The notes under the pieces are model-generated. The model ran no database searches and was not told the DNA's origin. It saw nothing but the letters and a program-made list of their open reading frames with translations. Positions 52,267-61,411 of a stretch of 64,000 bases of DNA are shown here, in pieces. The position numbers were made by a program, and so were the translations under genes. The number at the start of each line of letters is the position of its first letter. Position 1 is the stretch's first letter. This DNA comes from Tardiphaga sp. (GTDB lineage: Bacteria; Pseudomonadota; Alphaproteobacteria; Rhizobiales; Xanthobacteraceae). The stretch is from contig NZ_JAQGJD010000120.1 of NCBI RefSeq assembly GCF_028290785.1, positions 1 to 64,000 of the forward strand, read 5' to 3'.

Positions 52267-54123
52267 ATGACCGATGCCGGCTTGCCCGTAACGCCCCCCG
52301 CCGACAGCGTTGCGCAGGGCTTCGACATGAGCCCGGCCGCCGCAGGCAAGCCGTATCGGGTGCTTGCGCGAAAATACCGGCCTTCCAGTTTCGACGACCT
52401 GATCGGCCAGGAGGCCGTGGTCCGCACCGTCTCCAACGCCTTCGAGACCGGTCGCATTCCGCAGGCCTGGATCCTCACTGGCGTGCGCGGCGTCGGAAAG
52501 ACCACCACGGCACGCATTCTGGCGCGCGCGCTGAATTACGAGCTCGCCGACGGCTCCAGCAAGGGCCCGAGTATCCACATGCCGACGCTGGGCGTGCATT
52601 GCCAGGCGATCATGGAAAGCCGGCACATCGACGTGCTGGAAATGGACGCCGCCTCGCACACCGGCGTGGATGACGTCCGCCAGATCAATGACAGCGTGCG
52701 CTATGCGCCCTCCAGCGCGCGCTACAAGGTCTACATCATCGACGAAGTCCACATGCTCTCCACGGCGGCGTTCAACGCCTTCCTGAAGACGCTGGAGGAG
52801 CCGCCGGAACACGCCAAGTTCGTGTTTGCCACGACCGAAATCCGGAAAGTGCCGGTGACGGTGCTGTCGCGCTGCCAGCGCTTCGACCTGCGCCGCGTCG
52901 ATGCCGACGTGCTGATGGGCCATCTGTCCAATATCGCGGGCAAGGAAAACGTCGAGGTCGAGCCGGAGGCGCTGGGCATCATTGCGCGGGCCGCCGAAGG
53001 TTCGGTGCGCGATTCGCTGTCGTTGTTCGACCAGGCCATCGCCCACGCCGCCGGCACGGTGCGCGCCGATGCGGTCCGGCAGATGCTGGGCCTCGCCGAC
53101 CGCACCCGCGTCATCGACCTGTTCGATTCGCTGGCGCGCGGCGACATCGCCAGCGCCTTCGCCGAATTTCGCGAGCAGTATGACGTCGGCGCCGATCCGA
53201 TTGTGGTGCTCTCCGACCTCGCCGAATTCGTCAATTTCGTCACCCGCGTGAAGATCGTGCCGGCCACCGCCGACAATGTCGCGTTCGGCGAGACCGAACG
53301 GTTGCGCGCGCGTGATTTCGCCTCGAAGCTTTCGATGCGGGTGCTGTCGCGGATGTGGCAGATGCTGCTGAAGGGCATCACCGAAGTGCAGGGCGCGACC
53401 CGCCCCGCCGCCGCCGCCGAAATGGTGCTGGTGCGGATCGCCTATGTCGCAGACATGCCGACGCCCGATGAAGCGATCAAGATGATCGGACAGAACGGTG
53501 GCGGTTCCGCGCCGCTGATTTCAGGCAATGGCGGCAGCGGCAGTGCGCCGTCTTCGTCGTCGACGGTGTCGTCGATGCAGGCCTCGAGCCCGCGCGCCCC
53601 AATGCAGCGCGGCAGCGCCGAGATGTCGCCGCGTCCGCAGATGATCGCGCCGGTGGCCGCCGCGCAAGCCGCGACGGTACTGAAGATTTCAACCTTTCCG
53701 GAACTGGTAGCGCTCGCCGGCGCCAACCGCGACCTGATGCTCAAGACCGCGCTCGAAGCCGATGTGCGGCTGATCAAGATCGAGGACGGCCGGCTCGAAC
53801 TGGCGATGGAGCGCACGGCGTCGCGCACCCTGATCAACGATCTCTCGCGAAAACTGGAACTGTGGACCAACAAGCGCTGGAGCGTGATCGTTTCCAATGC
53901 GGAAGGCCAGGCGACGCTGCGGTCGCAACTCGACGAGCAGAAGAATGCGCGCCAGCAGGCCGCGGAAGCCGATCCGCGGGTGCAGGAAGTGCTGGCGCGG
54001 TTTCCCGGCGCCAAGGTGGTCGAGGTCCGCCGGCTTGCCGCCGAGCCGCCGGAATCCGGTGCTACCGATGCCGACCTGACCGGCGAAGATTCCACCGACA
54101 ATTTCGACGGCGACGATCAATAA
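52267..54123 (+). CDS. dnaX: DNA polymerase III subunits tau/gamma
   Basis: A 618-residue clamp-loader ATPase. Motifs: LTGVRGVGKTTTARILARALN (Walker A), YIIDEVHMLSTAAFNAFLKTLEEPP (Walker B) and LSRCQRFDLRRV with the sensor region. The zinc module normally has four Cys; here only the one in GVHCQAIMESRH remains, as in other Rhizobiales as I recall. A low-complexity Ser/Gly/Ala linker (about 400-470) precedes the tau C-terminal domain that holds the polymerase. ATG 52267 (MTDAGLPVTPP) fits best. It is followed by ybaB and recR. Confidence 0.95.
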   Translation: MTDAGLPVTPPADSVAQGFDMSPAAAGKPYRVLARKYRPSSFDDLIGQEAVVRTVSNAFETGRIPQAWILTGVRGVGKTTTARILARALNYELADGSSKGPSIHMPTLGVHCQAIMESRHIDVLEMDAASHTGVDDVRQINDSVRYAPSSARYKVYIIDEVHMLSTAAFNAFLKTLEEPPEHAKFVFATTEIRKVPVTVLSRCQRFDLRRVDADVLMGHLSNIAGKENVEVEPEALGIIARAAEGSVRDSLSLFDQAIAHAAGTVRADAVRQMLGLADRTRVIDLFDSLARGDIASAFAEFREQYDVGADPIVVLSDLAEFVNFVTRVKIVPATADNVAFGETERLRARDFASKLSMRVLSRMWQMLLKGITEVQGATRPAAAAEMVLVRIAYVADMPTPDEAIKMIGQNGGGSAPLISGNGGSGSAPSSSSTVSSMQASSPRAPMQRGSAEMSPRPQMIAPVAAAQAATVLKISTFPELVALAGANRDLMLKTALEADVRLIKIEDGRLELAMERTASRTLINDLSRKLELWTNKRWSVIVSNAEGQATLRSQLDEQKNARQQAAEADPRVQEVLARFPGAKVVEVRRLAAEPPESGATDADLTGEDSTDNFDGDDQ

Positions 54124-54144
54124 ATCCACTCGAAGGAAAAGTTC

Positions 54145-54465
54145 ATGGCTGATTTTCTCGGCATGATGAAGCAGGCGGCGCAGCTGCAGTCGAAGATGAA
54201 GGCGATGCAGGACGAACTCGACCATGTCGAGGTCGAAGGCATGTCGGGCGGTGGCTTGGTGACGATTCGCATGACCGCGAAGATGGAAGTGAAGGCCGTG
54301 AAGATCGATCCGTCGCTGATGAAGGCTGACGAGCGCGAGATTCTTGAGGATTTGCTGGTCACGGCGATGGGCGATGCGCGCCGCAAGGCCGAGGCGGCGA
54401 TGCAGGACAAGATGCAGGCGCTAACCGGCGGCATGGGTCTGCCGCCGGGGCTGGGCCTCACCTGA
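54145..54465 (+). CDS. YbaB/EbfC nucleoid-associated protein
   Basis: A 106-residue small DNA-binding protein ([32 protein letters not shown], then [24 protein letters not shown]). The family forms dimers shaped like tweezers and binds DNA in the nucleoid. It lies 21 bases after dnaX and just before recR, the conserved dnaX-ybaB-recR operon. Confidence 0.96.
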   Translation: MADFLGMMKQAAQLQSKMKAMQDELDHVEVEGMSGGGLVTIRMTAKMEVKAVKIDPSLMKADEREILEDLLVTAMGDARRKAEAAMQDKMQALTGGMGLPPGLGLT

Positions 54466-54466
54466 T

Positions 54467-55072
54467 ATGGCTGCTGGCGTTGCCGGACCGGAAATCGAAA
54501 AACTGATCCAGCTTTTGGCGCGGCTGCCCGGGCTTGGGCCGCGCTCGGCGCGGCGCGCGGCGCTGCATCTGATCAAGAAGCGCGAGGCGCTGATGGCGCC
54601 GCTGGCGGGCGCGCTGCAGGTGGCGATCGACAAGATTCAGGTCTGCAAGACCTGCGGCAATATCGACACGCAGAATCCCTGCACCATCTGTACCGACCCG
54701 CGCCGCGATCCGGCGATCATTGTGGTCGTGGCCGACGTTTCCGATTTATGGGCGCTGGAACGCGCAAATGCCACAACCGGCCGCTATCACGTGCTTGGCG
54801 CGACGCTATCGCCGTTGGATGGCGTCGGTCCTGACGACCTCACGATCGATGCACTGGTGTCGCGGGCGCATGGCTCCGAGGTCACCGAGATCATCCTGGC
54901 ACTGAATGCCACGGTCGATGGCCAGACCACGGCGCACTACATTACCGACCTCCTGCAGGAGGCCGGCGTGAAAGTGACGCGGCTGGCGCATGGCGTGCCG
55001 GTCGGCGGCGAACTGGATTATCTCGACGAAGGCACGCTGTCCGCCGCGATGAAGCAGCGGACGCTGTTCTAG
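54467..55072 (+). CDS. recR: Recombination mediator RecR
   Basis: A 201-residue protein that with RecF and RecO loads RecA onto gapped DNA. Helix-hairpin-helix [22 protein letters not shown], zinc finger [18 protein letters not shown], Toprim domain [16 protein letters not shown], then Walker B-like end [24 protein letters not shown] 54467 starts one base after the ybaB stop (TGATATGG), so the two are coupled. Confidence 0.97.
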   Translation: MAAGVAGPEIEKLIQLLARLPGLGPRSARRAALHLIKKREALMAPLAGALQVAIDKIQVCKTCGNIDTQNPCTICTDPRRDPAIIVVVADVSDLWALERANATTGRYHVLGATLSPLDGVGPDDLTIDALVSRAHGSEVTEIILALNATVDGQTTAHYITDLLQEAGVKVTRLAHGVPVGGELDYLDEGTLSAAMKQRTLF

Positions 55073-55089
55073 AATATGGAAGAGAATTG

Positions 55090-55533
55090 ATGACGCGATA
55101 TAGCTTCCTGAATTTGTCGTCCGGCGTGGTGGCGTTGCTGGCCGTTGCGGTCGCTGGCGCTTGCAATGCGCAGACGCCGGCGGCTCCCGCTGCCAAACCT
55201 GCCGCGGCGCCGAAGGCAATGCAGATCGGCGATGTGCTGAGTGGCCAGCTCAACGCGCTGCGCGTTCGCGCGCCGAAGGGCAAGCGCGCCAACACGTTCC
55301 AGCTGGTCAGCGAGCCGCGCCGGCTACCGGCGCCGGCCGGGCTGTGCAATCTGGAGACCGGTCCGGAGACGTTCGAGATCGTCGCTGCCAATGAGGCCCA
55401 GGCGGCGCAGCTCAAGAAGCTGGTCGGCAAGGAAGTGTCGCTGAAAGTTACCGAAGTCGCCTGCGCCGAACAGGCCGGGCAGATGAGTGAAGCGCTGGTG
55501 ACGAAATGGACCGTGGTGACGAAGCCGAACTAG
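55090..55533 (+). CDS. Small exported protein of unknown function
   Basis: A 147-residue protein from ATG 55090, just preceded by a TTG. A signal peptide or lipoprotein-like start (LSSGVVALLAVAVAGACNAQ; the Cys could be lipidated) leads to an Ala/Pro linker and a domain (IGDVLSGQLNALRVRAPKGKRANTFQLVSEPRRLPAPAGLCNLETGPETFEIV) of unknown family, with two further Cys. It lies 15 bases after recR on the same strand and may be the last gene of that operon. Confidence 0.82.
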   Translation: MTRYSFLNLSSGVVALLAVAVAGACNAQTPAAPAAKPAAAPKAMQIGDVLSGQLNALRVRAPKGKRANTFQLVSEPRRLPAPAGLCNLETGPETFEIVAANEAQAAQLKKLVGKEVSLKVTEVACAEQAGQMSEALVTKWTVVTKPN

Positions 55534-55544
55534 GCGCTCTCGCG

Positions 55545-56912
55545 TCAAACCCGCACGGTGCCCAGTTCGTTAAAATGCCCGCGGCGCTGCAGCCAGACCA
55601 GCAGGATCAGGCTCGGCACCGCCACCACCACGCAGATAGCGAAGAACGCCGGCCATCCCGTCGCTTGCGCCACATAGCCCGCACCCGCTGACAGGTAGGT
55701 CCGCCCGACCGCGGCCAGCGCCGTGAGCAGGGCGTATTGCGTGGCGGTGTGCAGCGGGTTCTTGCACAGCGCCGACAGGTAGGCGACGAAGATCACGGTA
55801 CCGATGGCGCTGGTGAAGTTCTCCGCGGTAATGGCAAAGGCCAGCGCCCACTGGTTGACGCCGACGATGGCCAGCCAGGAGAACGACAGGTTGGCGACCG
55901 CCTGCAGCACGCCGCCGATCCACAGGCTGGTCGGCAATGAGTAGCGCCGCGCCACAAAGCCGCCGGCGAAGCCGCCGATCAATGTCGCCGCGAGTCCGAC
56001 GCCCTTGACGATGGCCGCGTAGTCGTTGCGGGTAAAGCCGAGGTCGATCACGAACGGCGCGGTCATGGTGCCGGAAAACGCGTCGGTGAACTTGAACAGC
56101 ACGACAAAGGCCAGCGCCGCCCAGGCATCCTTCCGCGCGAGAAATTCAGACAGCGCGCCGATCGCGGCCTTGGTGACGCGCTGCAACGCGCTGTCGGCGC
56201 GGGTGGCTTCCTCGGCGCGGGCGGATTGCGCGGGCTCGGTGGCCGCAAGCGCGGTCACGGTGCCGATCAGCACCATGGCCGCCATGGTCACATAGCCCCA
56301 CATCCACGCGGTGCCGCGCGGCAGGCCCGTGCCCTCATAGGCGCTGACCATGAACAGCGCGCCGGCGGTCGAGACCAGCATGCCGATGCGATACGCAGCG
56401 ACGTAGGACGCCATGCCGGCGGCCTGTTCTTCTTCGGGCAGGCTCTCGACCCGGAAGGCATCGACCACAATGTCCTGGGTCGATGACATCGCCGCCACCA
56501 GCAGCGCGCCGAGCGCCACGAACAACGGCGACTTGGCCGGATCGGTCAGCGCCAGCAGCAGGATCGCCGCGATCAGCAACAACTGCGAGAACACCAGCCA
56601 GCCACGGCGGCGGCCGAAGCGCCGGGTGAACAGCGGCACGTGCAGCGCATCGACCAGCGGCGCCCAGAGGAATTTCAGCGTGTAGGGCGTGCCGACCAGC
56701 GCGAACAGCCCGATGGTGCGCAGGTTGACGCCGGACTCGGTCATCCAGATCAGCAGCGTCGAACCCGACAGCGCCAGCGGCAGCCCGGACGAGAAGCCGA
56801 GCAGCAGCACGATCAGCACGCGCGGCTGCAGATACACCGCCATGCTCTCGCGCCAACTGGCGCGGGGGACGGGGACGAGGGGGGCGTCGGACGATTCACG
56901 CGTGCTGGTCAT
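55545..56912 (-). CDS. AmpG-like MFS permease
   Basis: A 455-residue transporter with about twelve to fourteen helices. It opens LQPRVLIVLLLGFSSGLPLALSGSTLLIWMTESGVNLRTIGLFALVGTPYTLKFLWAPLVDAL, the AmpG pattern, and has STQDIVVDAFRVESLPEEEQAAG. AmpG imports GlcNAc-anhydroMurNAc peptides for murein recycling and, through AmpR, affects beta-lactamase. It is convergent with the recR operon, and its start is separated from rmuC by repeat R copy 4. Whether it carries muropeptides or another solute is not proved. Confidence 0.88.
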   Translation of the reverse strand: MTSTRESSDAPLVPVPRASWRESMAVYLQPRVLIVLLLGFSSGLPLALSGSTLLIWMTESGVNLRTIGLFALVGTPYTLKFLWAPLVDALHVPLFTRRFGRRRGWLVFSQLLLIAAILLLALTDPAKSPLFVALGALLVAAMSSTQDIVVDAFRVESLPEEEQAAGMASYVAAYRIGMLVSTAGALFMVSAYEGTGLPRGTAWMWGYVTMAAMVLIGTVTALAATEPAQSARAEEATRADSALQRVTKAAIGALSEFLARKDAWAALAFVVLFKFTDAFSGTMTAPFVIDLGFTRNDYAAIVKGVGLAATLIGGFAGGFVARRYSLPTSLWIGGVLQAVANLSFSWLAIVGVNQWALAFAITAENFTSAIGTVIFVAYLSALCKNPLHTATQYALLTALAAVGRTYLSAGAGYVAQATGWPAFFAICVVVAVPSLILLVWLQRRGHFNELGTVRV

Positions 56913-56934
56913 GCCCCAGTGCTAGCAGATTCTT

Positions 56935-57076
56935 TCCTTCCCCTCTCCCCTTGTGGGAGGTGGCCGCGCGCCAGCGCGGCCGGGTGAAGGGTAGCCACAA
57001 GTACCGAGCCCGGCAGTACCCCTCATCCGTCGCGGACTTTGTCAGCGCCACCTTCTCCCACAAGGGGAGAAGGGAA
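56935..57076. repeat. Dispersed palindromic repeat, family R copy 4
   Basis: Starts TCCTTCCCCTCTCCCCTTGT and ends TTCTCCCACAAGGGGAGAAG, with a hairpin GGCCGCGCG-CCA-GCGCGGCC inside (57 bases from the left) and TACCCCTCATCCGTCGCGGA. It sits between ampG-like and rmuC, both on the minus strand. Confidence 0.85.
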
Positions 57077-57101
57077 GAACGCGGGCGGCATGGACGGTGC
57101 T

Positions 57102-58322
57102 TCACTCCCCGGCATGCAATTCCAGCGGCACGGGGAACAGTTCGGGCTTCGCCGATCGCATGGCCTGCTCGGCGAGCGGCACTGCCTCCGCCGCCGGCTC
57201 AGCCTTGCTGAAATCCAGTTCCTCGATCCGCCCGGCGCGCTTTTCGATCTTGTCGGCGGAGATCAGGATCTGGCGGACGTCCTCGTTCGCCTGGCCGAAA
57301 TGGGTCTGCAGCTTCAGCACGCGGTCGCGCAGCCGGCCGAGGTCGTCGCCGAGATTCATCACCTCGGTGCGGATCTGGTCGGCGGCGTCGCGCATCCGCG
57401 CGTCCTTGAGGATCTGCTGCATCACCTGGATCGCCAGCATCAACAGCGAGGGCGACACCAGCACCACGCGGGCGCGATAGGCCTTCTGGATGATGTCGTC
57501 GAAGCCGTCGTGGATTTCCGCGTAGACCGATTCCGACGGCACGAACATCAGGGCGGTGTCCTGGGTCTCGCCCGCGATCAGGTATTTTTCCGAGATGTCG
57601 CTGACATGCTTCATCACGTCGGCGCGCAATCTTTGCGCGGCGTACTTCTTTTCGTCGTCGCTGCGGGCGTCGTGCAGCGCGGTCACCGCCTCCAGCGGGA
57701 ATTTGGCGTCGATGCACAACGGCCGCTGGTCGGGCAGGAAGATCACGCAGTCCGGCCGCTTGCCGGAGGACAGCGTGTGCTGGAACGCATAGGCGCCGGC
57801 CGGCATGCCGTCACGGACGATGGTCTCCATCCGCGCCTGGCCGAACGCGCCGCGCGACTGCTTGTTGGCGAGCACATCGCGCAGGGTGGTGACCTGTGAG
57901 GTCAGATCGGTGAGGTTCTTGTGGGCGTTGTCGATGATGCCCAGCCGCTCGTGCAGCACGCGCAGGCTGTCCATGGTGTGGCGGGTGCTCTGCTCCATGC
58001 TTTGTCCAACCCGGTGAGTCACCGAATCCAGCCGCTCGCTGACCGCGCGACCCATCTCGGCCTGACGGCTGGCCAACGCCTGGCCCATGGCGTCGACCCT
58101 GCCGGTGGCGACGCTCTGTGCCTGCAGCATCTCCCTGAGCCGCTCTTCCAGCTCGTCGGCGCGGATCGCCTGGGCCATCGCGATGGCCGCGCCCCGGCTG
58201 CCGGAGCGGGCGATGACGATGGCAATTACGAGCAGCAGCGTCAGCGCCAGAGCGCCGAAGCCAAGCAGGGCGATGCCAGCGGTGACCGGCGTGCCGTTCA
58301 GCATGAAAAGGGTGTCATTCAT
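57102..58322 (-). CDS. rmuC: DNA recombination protein RmuC homolog
   Basis: A 406-residue protein with one N-terminal membrane helix (GIALLGFGALALTLLLVIAIVIA), a long coiled coil (about 55-160) and the RmuC nuclease-like core (MPAGAYAFQHTLSSGKRPDCVIFLPDQRPLCIDAKFPLEAV, a PD-(D/E)xK-type strand with CIDAKF). RmuC limits DNA inversions and is thought to act on damaged DNA. It is divergent from def across 230 bases containing a 24-bp tandem repeat and a CtrA box. Confidence 0.92.
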   Translation of the reverse strand: MNDTLFMLNGTPVTAGIALLGFGALALTLLLVIAIVIARSGSRGAAIAMAQAIRADELEERLREMLQAQSVATGRVDAMGQALASRQAEMGRAVSERLDSVTHRVGQSMEQSTRHTMDSLRVLHERLGIIDNAHKNLTDLTSQVTTLRDVLANKQSRGAFGQARMETIVRDGMPAGAYAFQHTLSSGKRPDCVIFLPDQRPLCIDAKFPLEAVTALHDARSDDEKKYAAQRLRADVMKHVSDISEKYLIAGETQDTALMFVPSESVYAEIHDGFDDIIQKAYRARVVLVSPSLLMLAIQVMQQILKDARMRDAADQIRTEVMNLGDDLGRLRDRVLKLQTHFGQANEDVRQILISADKIEKRAGRIEELDFSKAEPAAEAVPLAEQAMRSAKPELFPVPLELHAGE

Positions 58323-58364
58323 TCCAATACCGTAGCAGATTCGTTGCGATTTCAGAACGAAGCA

Positions 58365-58484
58365 GGAACATTTATCATTAACAAAAAGCTAATTTTCATG
58401 GTTAGCAAAGCCCTAAAATTCACGGTTAACGCCGGCTTAACCAACGTGGTTAAGCGCGCGCTAATTTTTATGGTTATCAGATCG
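58365..58484. repeat. Imperfect 24-bp tandem repeat in rmuC-def promoter region
   Basis: Five units of exactly 24 bases start at 58365, 58389, 58413, 58437 and 58461; the second, third and fifth are closest (pattern CTAATTTTCATGGTTA), the first is weakest. Each clear unit carries TAA near its start and GGTTA at its positions 12-16. A separate 8-bp palindrome GCTTAACC-AACGT-GGTTAAGC covers 58435-58455. Such phased AT-rich sites suggest cooperative protein binding. Confidence 0.75.
58426..58441. promoter_or_regulatory. Perfect CtrA box TTAA-N7-TTAAC
   Basis: TTAA at 58426-58429, seven bases CGCCGGC, TTAAC at 58437-58441. This equals the full consensus of CtrA, the cell-cycle master regulator of Alphaproteobacteria, and it spans two units of the 24-bp repeat, 104 bases before rmuC and 113 before def. 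Confidence 0.65.
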
Positions 58485-58553
58485 TTAACGGCCCGCGGCG
58501 CGGCTCCAGCCGGTGGCATTGACCGCACCGGCCACCCGCATTAAATCGCCGCC

Positions 58554-59075
58554 ATGGCCATTCGTGAAATCATCGTCCTGCCGGACAAACAACTGCGTCT
58601 CGTCTCCAAACCGATCGAAAAGGTCACGGCGGAGGTGCGCAAACTCGCCGACGACATGTTCGAAACCATGTATGACGCGCCGGGCATCGGCCTGGCCGCG
58701 ATCCAGGTGGCCGTGCCGCTGCGCCTGATCACCATGGATCTCGCCAAGAAGGACGATGAAGAGGACGGCAAGAAGCCGCGCGTCTTCATCAATCCCGAGA
58801 TCGTGTCGGCCTCGGAAGAGTTCTCGGTCTACGAAGAGGGCTGCCTGTCGATCCCCGAATATTACGAAGAGGTCGAACGCCCGGCCACGGTGCGGATCCG
58901 CTTCATGGACCTCGATGGCAAGGTGCAGGAGGAAGACGCCGAAGGCCTGTTCGCCACCTGCATCCAGCACGAGATCGATCACCTCAACGGCGTGCTGTTC
59001 GTCGATTACCTCTCCAAGCTGAAGCGCGACCGCGTGCTGAAAAAATTCACCAAGCTGGCGAAGCGGGCGGAGTAG
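58554..59075 (+). CDS. def: Peptide deformylase
   Basis: A 173-residue metal enzyme that removes formyl from the N-terminal methionine. All three motifs are present: [17 protein letters not shown] and [12 protein letters not shown], where Cys and two His bind the metal and Glu is catalytic. It starts at ATG 58554 ([15 protein letters not shown]) and leads the def-fmt-truA operon, with fmt 33 bases downstream. Confidence 0.97.
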   Translation: MAIREIIVLPDKQLRLVSKPIEKVTAEVRKLADDMFETMYDAPGIGLAAIQVAVPLRLITMDLAKKDDEEDGKKPRVFINPEIVSASEEFSVYEEGCLSIPEYYEEVERPATVRIRFMDLDGKVQEEDAEGLFATCIQHEIDHLNGVLFVDYLSKLKRDRVLKKFTKLAKRAE

Positions 59076-59108
59076 ACTCCTCCCGGTCTCCCGCAGATCG
59101 GCTCGCAT

Positions 59109-60041
59109 ATGTCGCTTCGTCTGATCTTCATGGGCACGCCGGATTTCGCGGTGCCGACATTGCTCGAGCTGGTGGCCCATGGCCACGAGATCGCGGCGGT
59201 CTATACCCGTGCCGCCAAGCCGGCGGGGCGTGGCATGAAGCTGCAACCGACGCCGGTGGAACTTCAAGCCACGCGACTCGGCATTCCCGTGCTGACGCCG
59301 ACGACGCTGAAGACGCCGGAGGCAGAAGCCACGTTTCGCGCCCATGGAGCGGATGCCGCAGTGGTCGTCGCCTATGGCATGATCCTGCCGCAGAATATTC
59401 TCGATGTGCCTCCGCTCGGCTGCTTCAACCTGCACGGCTCGCTGCTGCCACGCTGGCGGGGGGCGGCACCGATCAACCGCGCGATCATGGCAGGCGACGC
59501 CGAAAGCGGCGTGATGGTGATGAAGATGGATGTCGGCCTCGACACCGGCGACGTCGCCATGGCCGAGCGCATCGCCATCACCGACGCGATGACCGCGCAG
59601 GATCTGCACGATGCGCTGGCGCCGCTCGGCGCCGACCTGATGGTGCGGGCCATCGGCGCGCTGGAGCGCGGCCGGCTGCAGCTTAGCCCGCAGAGCGAGG
59701 CCGGCGTCACCTACGCCGCCAAGATCGACAAGGTCGAGGCGAAGATCGACTGGAGCAAGTCGGCGCACGAGGTGTTGCGCCACATTCACGGCCTGTCGCC
59801 GTTTCCCGGCGCGTGGTGCGAGGTGCCACTCGAAGGCGAAATGGTACGGGTCAAGATCCTGCGCTGCGCGCTGGCTGACGGAGCCGGCACACCCGGCGAT
59901 CTGCTCGACGATCGCCTCACCGTCGCCTGCGGCGAAGGTGCCATTCGCATCGTCGATCTGCAGCGCGCCGGCAAGCAGCTGATGAAGGCGATCGATTTTT
60001 TACGCGGCACGCCTTTGACGCCGCCGCTCAGGCTCGCCTGA
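59109..60041 (+). CDS. fmt: Methionyl-tRNA formyltransferase
   Basis: A 310-residue enzyme that formylates initiator Met-tRNA with 10-formyl-tetrahydrofolate. Motifs: [43 protein letters not shown], where the Asn and His of the catalytic triad lie, and GLDTGDV. A C-terminal beta-barrel for tRNA follows. Its stop overlaps the truA start by one base (TGATG). Confidence 0.97.
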   Translation: MSLRLIFMGTPDFAVPTLLELVAHGHEIAAVYTRAAKPAGRGMKLQPTPVELQATRLGIPVLTPTTLKTPEAEATFRAHGADAAVVVAYGMILPQNILDVPPLGCFNLHGSLLPRWRGAAPINRAIMAGDAESGVMVMKMDVGLDTGDVAMAERIAITDAMTAQDLHDALAPLGADLMVRAIGALERGRLQLSPQSEAGVTYAAKIDKVEAKIDWSKSAHEVLRHIHGLSPFPGAWCEVPLEGEMVRVKILRCALADGAGTPGDLLDDRLTVACGEGAIRIVDLQRAGKQLMKAIDFLRGTPLTPPLRLA

Positions 60042-60778
60042 TGCCGCGCTATCGGCTGCTCATCGAATATGACGGCGCGCCGTTCTCGGGCTGGCAGGTG
60101 CAGGACAATGCGCCGTCGGTGCAGGGCGCGCTGGAAGACGCCGTCAAGGCGATCTGCGGCGAGTCGGCGCGCGTGCACGGCGCCGGCCGCACCGATGCCG
60201 GCGTCCATGCTCTGGGGCAAGTGGCGCATGTCGACATCGTCAGGCCGTTCGTGCCGGGACGGCTGCGCGACGGCCTCAACGCGCATCTGCGGCCCCACCC
60301 GATCGGTGTGCTCTCCGCCGAAATCGTTGCCGACGACTTTGAATCGCGGTTCTCCGCCATCAAGCGGCACTACATCTACCGCATCGTCAACCGCCGCGCG
60401 AACCTTGCGATCGACCTTGGCCATGTCTGGCGCGTGGCGCGACCGCTCGACACCGATGCGATGCACCAAGCCGCACAGCGGCTGATCGGCCACCACGACT
60501 TCACGACGTTTCGCGATACCGAGTGCCAGGCGAAGTCGCCGCTGCGCACGCTGGATCAGCTCGACGTGATCCGCGACGGCGAGGCGGTCAATATCGTGAC
60601 GTCGGCGCGGGCGTTCCTGCACAGCCAGGTGCGCTCGATGGTGGGTTCGCTGGTGTGGGTCGGGCACGGCCGCTGGAGCGCCGACGATCTGGCGGGGGCG
60701 CTGGCGGCGAAGACCCGCGATGCCTGCGGCCCGGTAGCGCCGCCGGACGGGCTATATTTGGTGAAGGTGGATTACTGA
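60041..60778 (+). CDS. truA: tRNA pseudouridine(38-40) synthase
   Basis: A 245-residue enzyme. The catalytic Asp is in [32 protein letters not shown] and [21 protein letters not shown] are also conserved. It makes pseudouridine at positions 38-40 of many tRNAs. It is the last gene of def-fmt-truA, and a long perfect palindrome follows within ten bases. Confidence 0.97.
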   Translation: MPRYRLLIEYDGAPFSGWQVQDNAPSVQGALEDAVKAICGESARVHGAGRTDAGVHALGQVAHVDIVRPFVPGRLRDGLNAHLRPHPIGVLSAEIVADDFESRFSAIKRHYIYRIVNRRANLAIDLGHVWRVARPLDTDAMHQAAQRLIGHHDFTTFRDTECQAKSPLRTLDQLDVIRDGEAVNIVTSARAFLHSQVRSMVGSLVWVGHGRWSADDLAGALAAKTRDACGPVAPPDGLYLVKVDY

Positions 60779-60787
60779 ACTTTCAGC

Positions 60788-60839
60788 CGTCATTGCGAGG
60801 TCAGGGAAAGCCTTGGCTTTCCCTGACCTCGCAATGACG
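60788..60839. terminator. Perfect 25-bp palindrome between truA and the nucleosidase gene
   Basis: Arms CGTCATTGCGAGGTCAGGGA... and its exact inverse (60788-60812 and 60815-60839) with a TT loop lie between two convergent genes. It is likely to stop transcription from both sides. No U-run follows, and the GTCATTGCGAG end recalls a dispersed repeat in this family. Confidence 0.65.
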
Positions 60840-60847
60840 ACGGAGTT

Positions 60848-61411
60848 TCAGGCGAGCCCGAGCTTCTTCACCGCATCCCAGAACAGCTGCTGGCCATCCG
60901 CGACATTTGCGGTCCAGTGCTGGTGGGCAAAATCATTGGCATCGTCGGTGATGAACTTGAAGGCGCGCCAGGGGATCTCGTTGCGTTTGCAGACATAGGC
61001 GATGGCGAACAATTCCATGTCGACGATACCGACACCGCTGGCGTTCAGCCAGGGATCGAAGGAGGTGACAAAGCTGTCGCCGGTACCGCAGGTCACGTCA
61101 CCATGGCCCGACGACAGCCGATCGAGTTCCGGCGCAAATGGCGTGGTGCCGCGGGGCGCCAGCGGTTCGGCGATCATGTCGCGCTGGATTACATGGGCGA
61201 CCTCGACCAGCCCGCGCAGCGATTCAGCGATCTTGCCAGCGGTGCCGTAGTTGATCACTAGCGCGGGCTTCAGCGCCAGCAGGGCCAGCGTGGTGGCGGT
61301 CGCGGTGGCGACCTTGCCAACGCCGGTGAAGACGATCTCGACCCCCGCAGGCGCCCGCGCGATATCGAGCTCGCTCTCAAGCGCTGTAAGAACCAGAATC
61401 TTGCCGTTCAT
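60848..61411 (-). CDS. Nucleosidase/phosphorylase (MTA/SAH nucleosidase-like)
   Basis: A 187-residue protein of the purine nucleoside phosphorylase/MTAN fold. Motifs: [53 protein letters not shown] with the Met-Glu pair that binds ribose, and [10 protein letters not shown] with the catalytic Asp. It probably splits a nucleoside such as S-adenosylhomocysteine or methylthioadenosine, though it is shorter than E. coli MtnN (232 aa). ATG 61411 overlaps the dapE stop (ATGA), so it is translated with dapE. Confidence 0.88.
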   Translation of the reverse strand: MNGKILVLTALESELDIARAPAGVEIVFTGVGKVATATATTLALLALKPALVINYGTAGKIAESLRGLVEVAHVIQRDMIAEPLAPRGTTPFAPELDRLSSGHGDVTCGTGDSFVTSFDPWLNASGVGIVDMELFAIAYVCKRNEIPWRAFKFITDDANDFAHQHWTANVADGQQLFWDAVKKLGLA

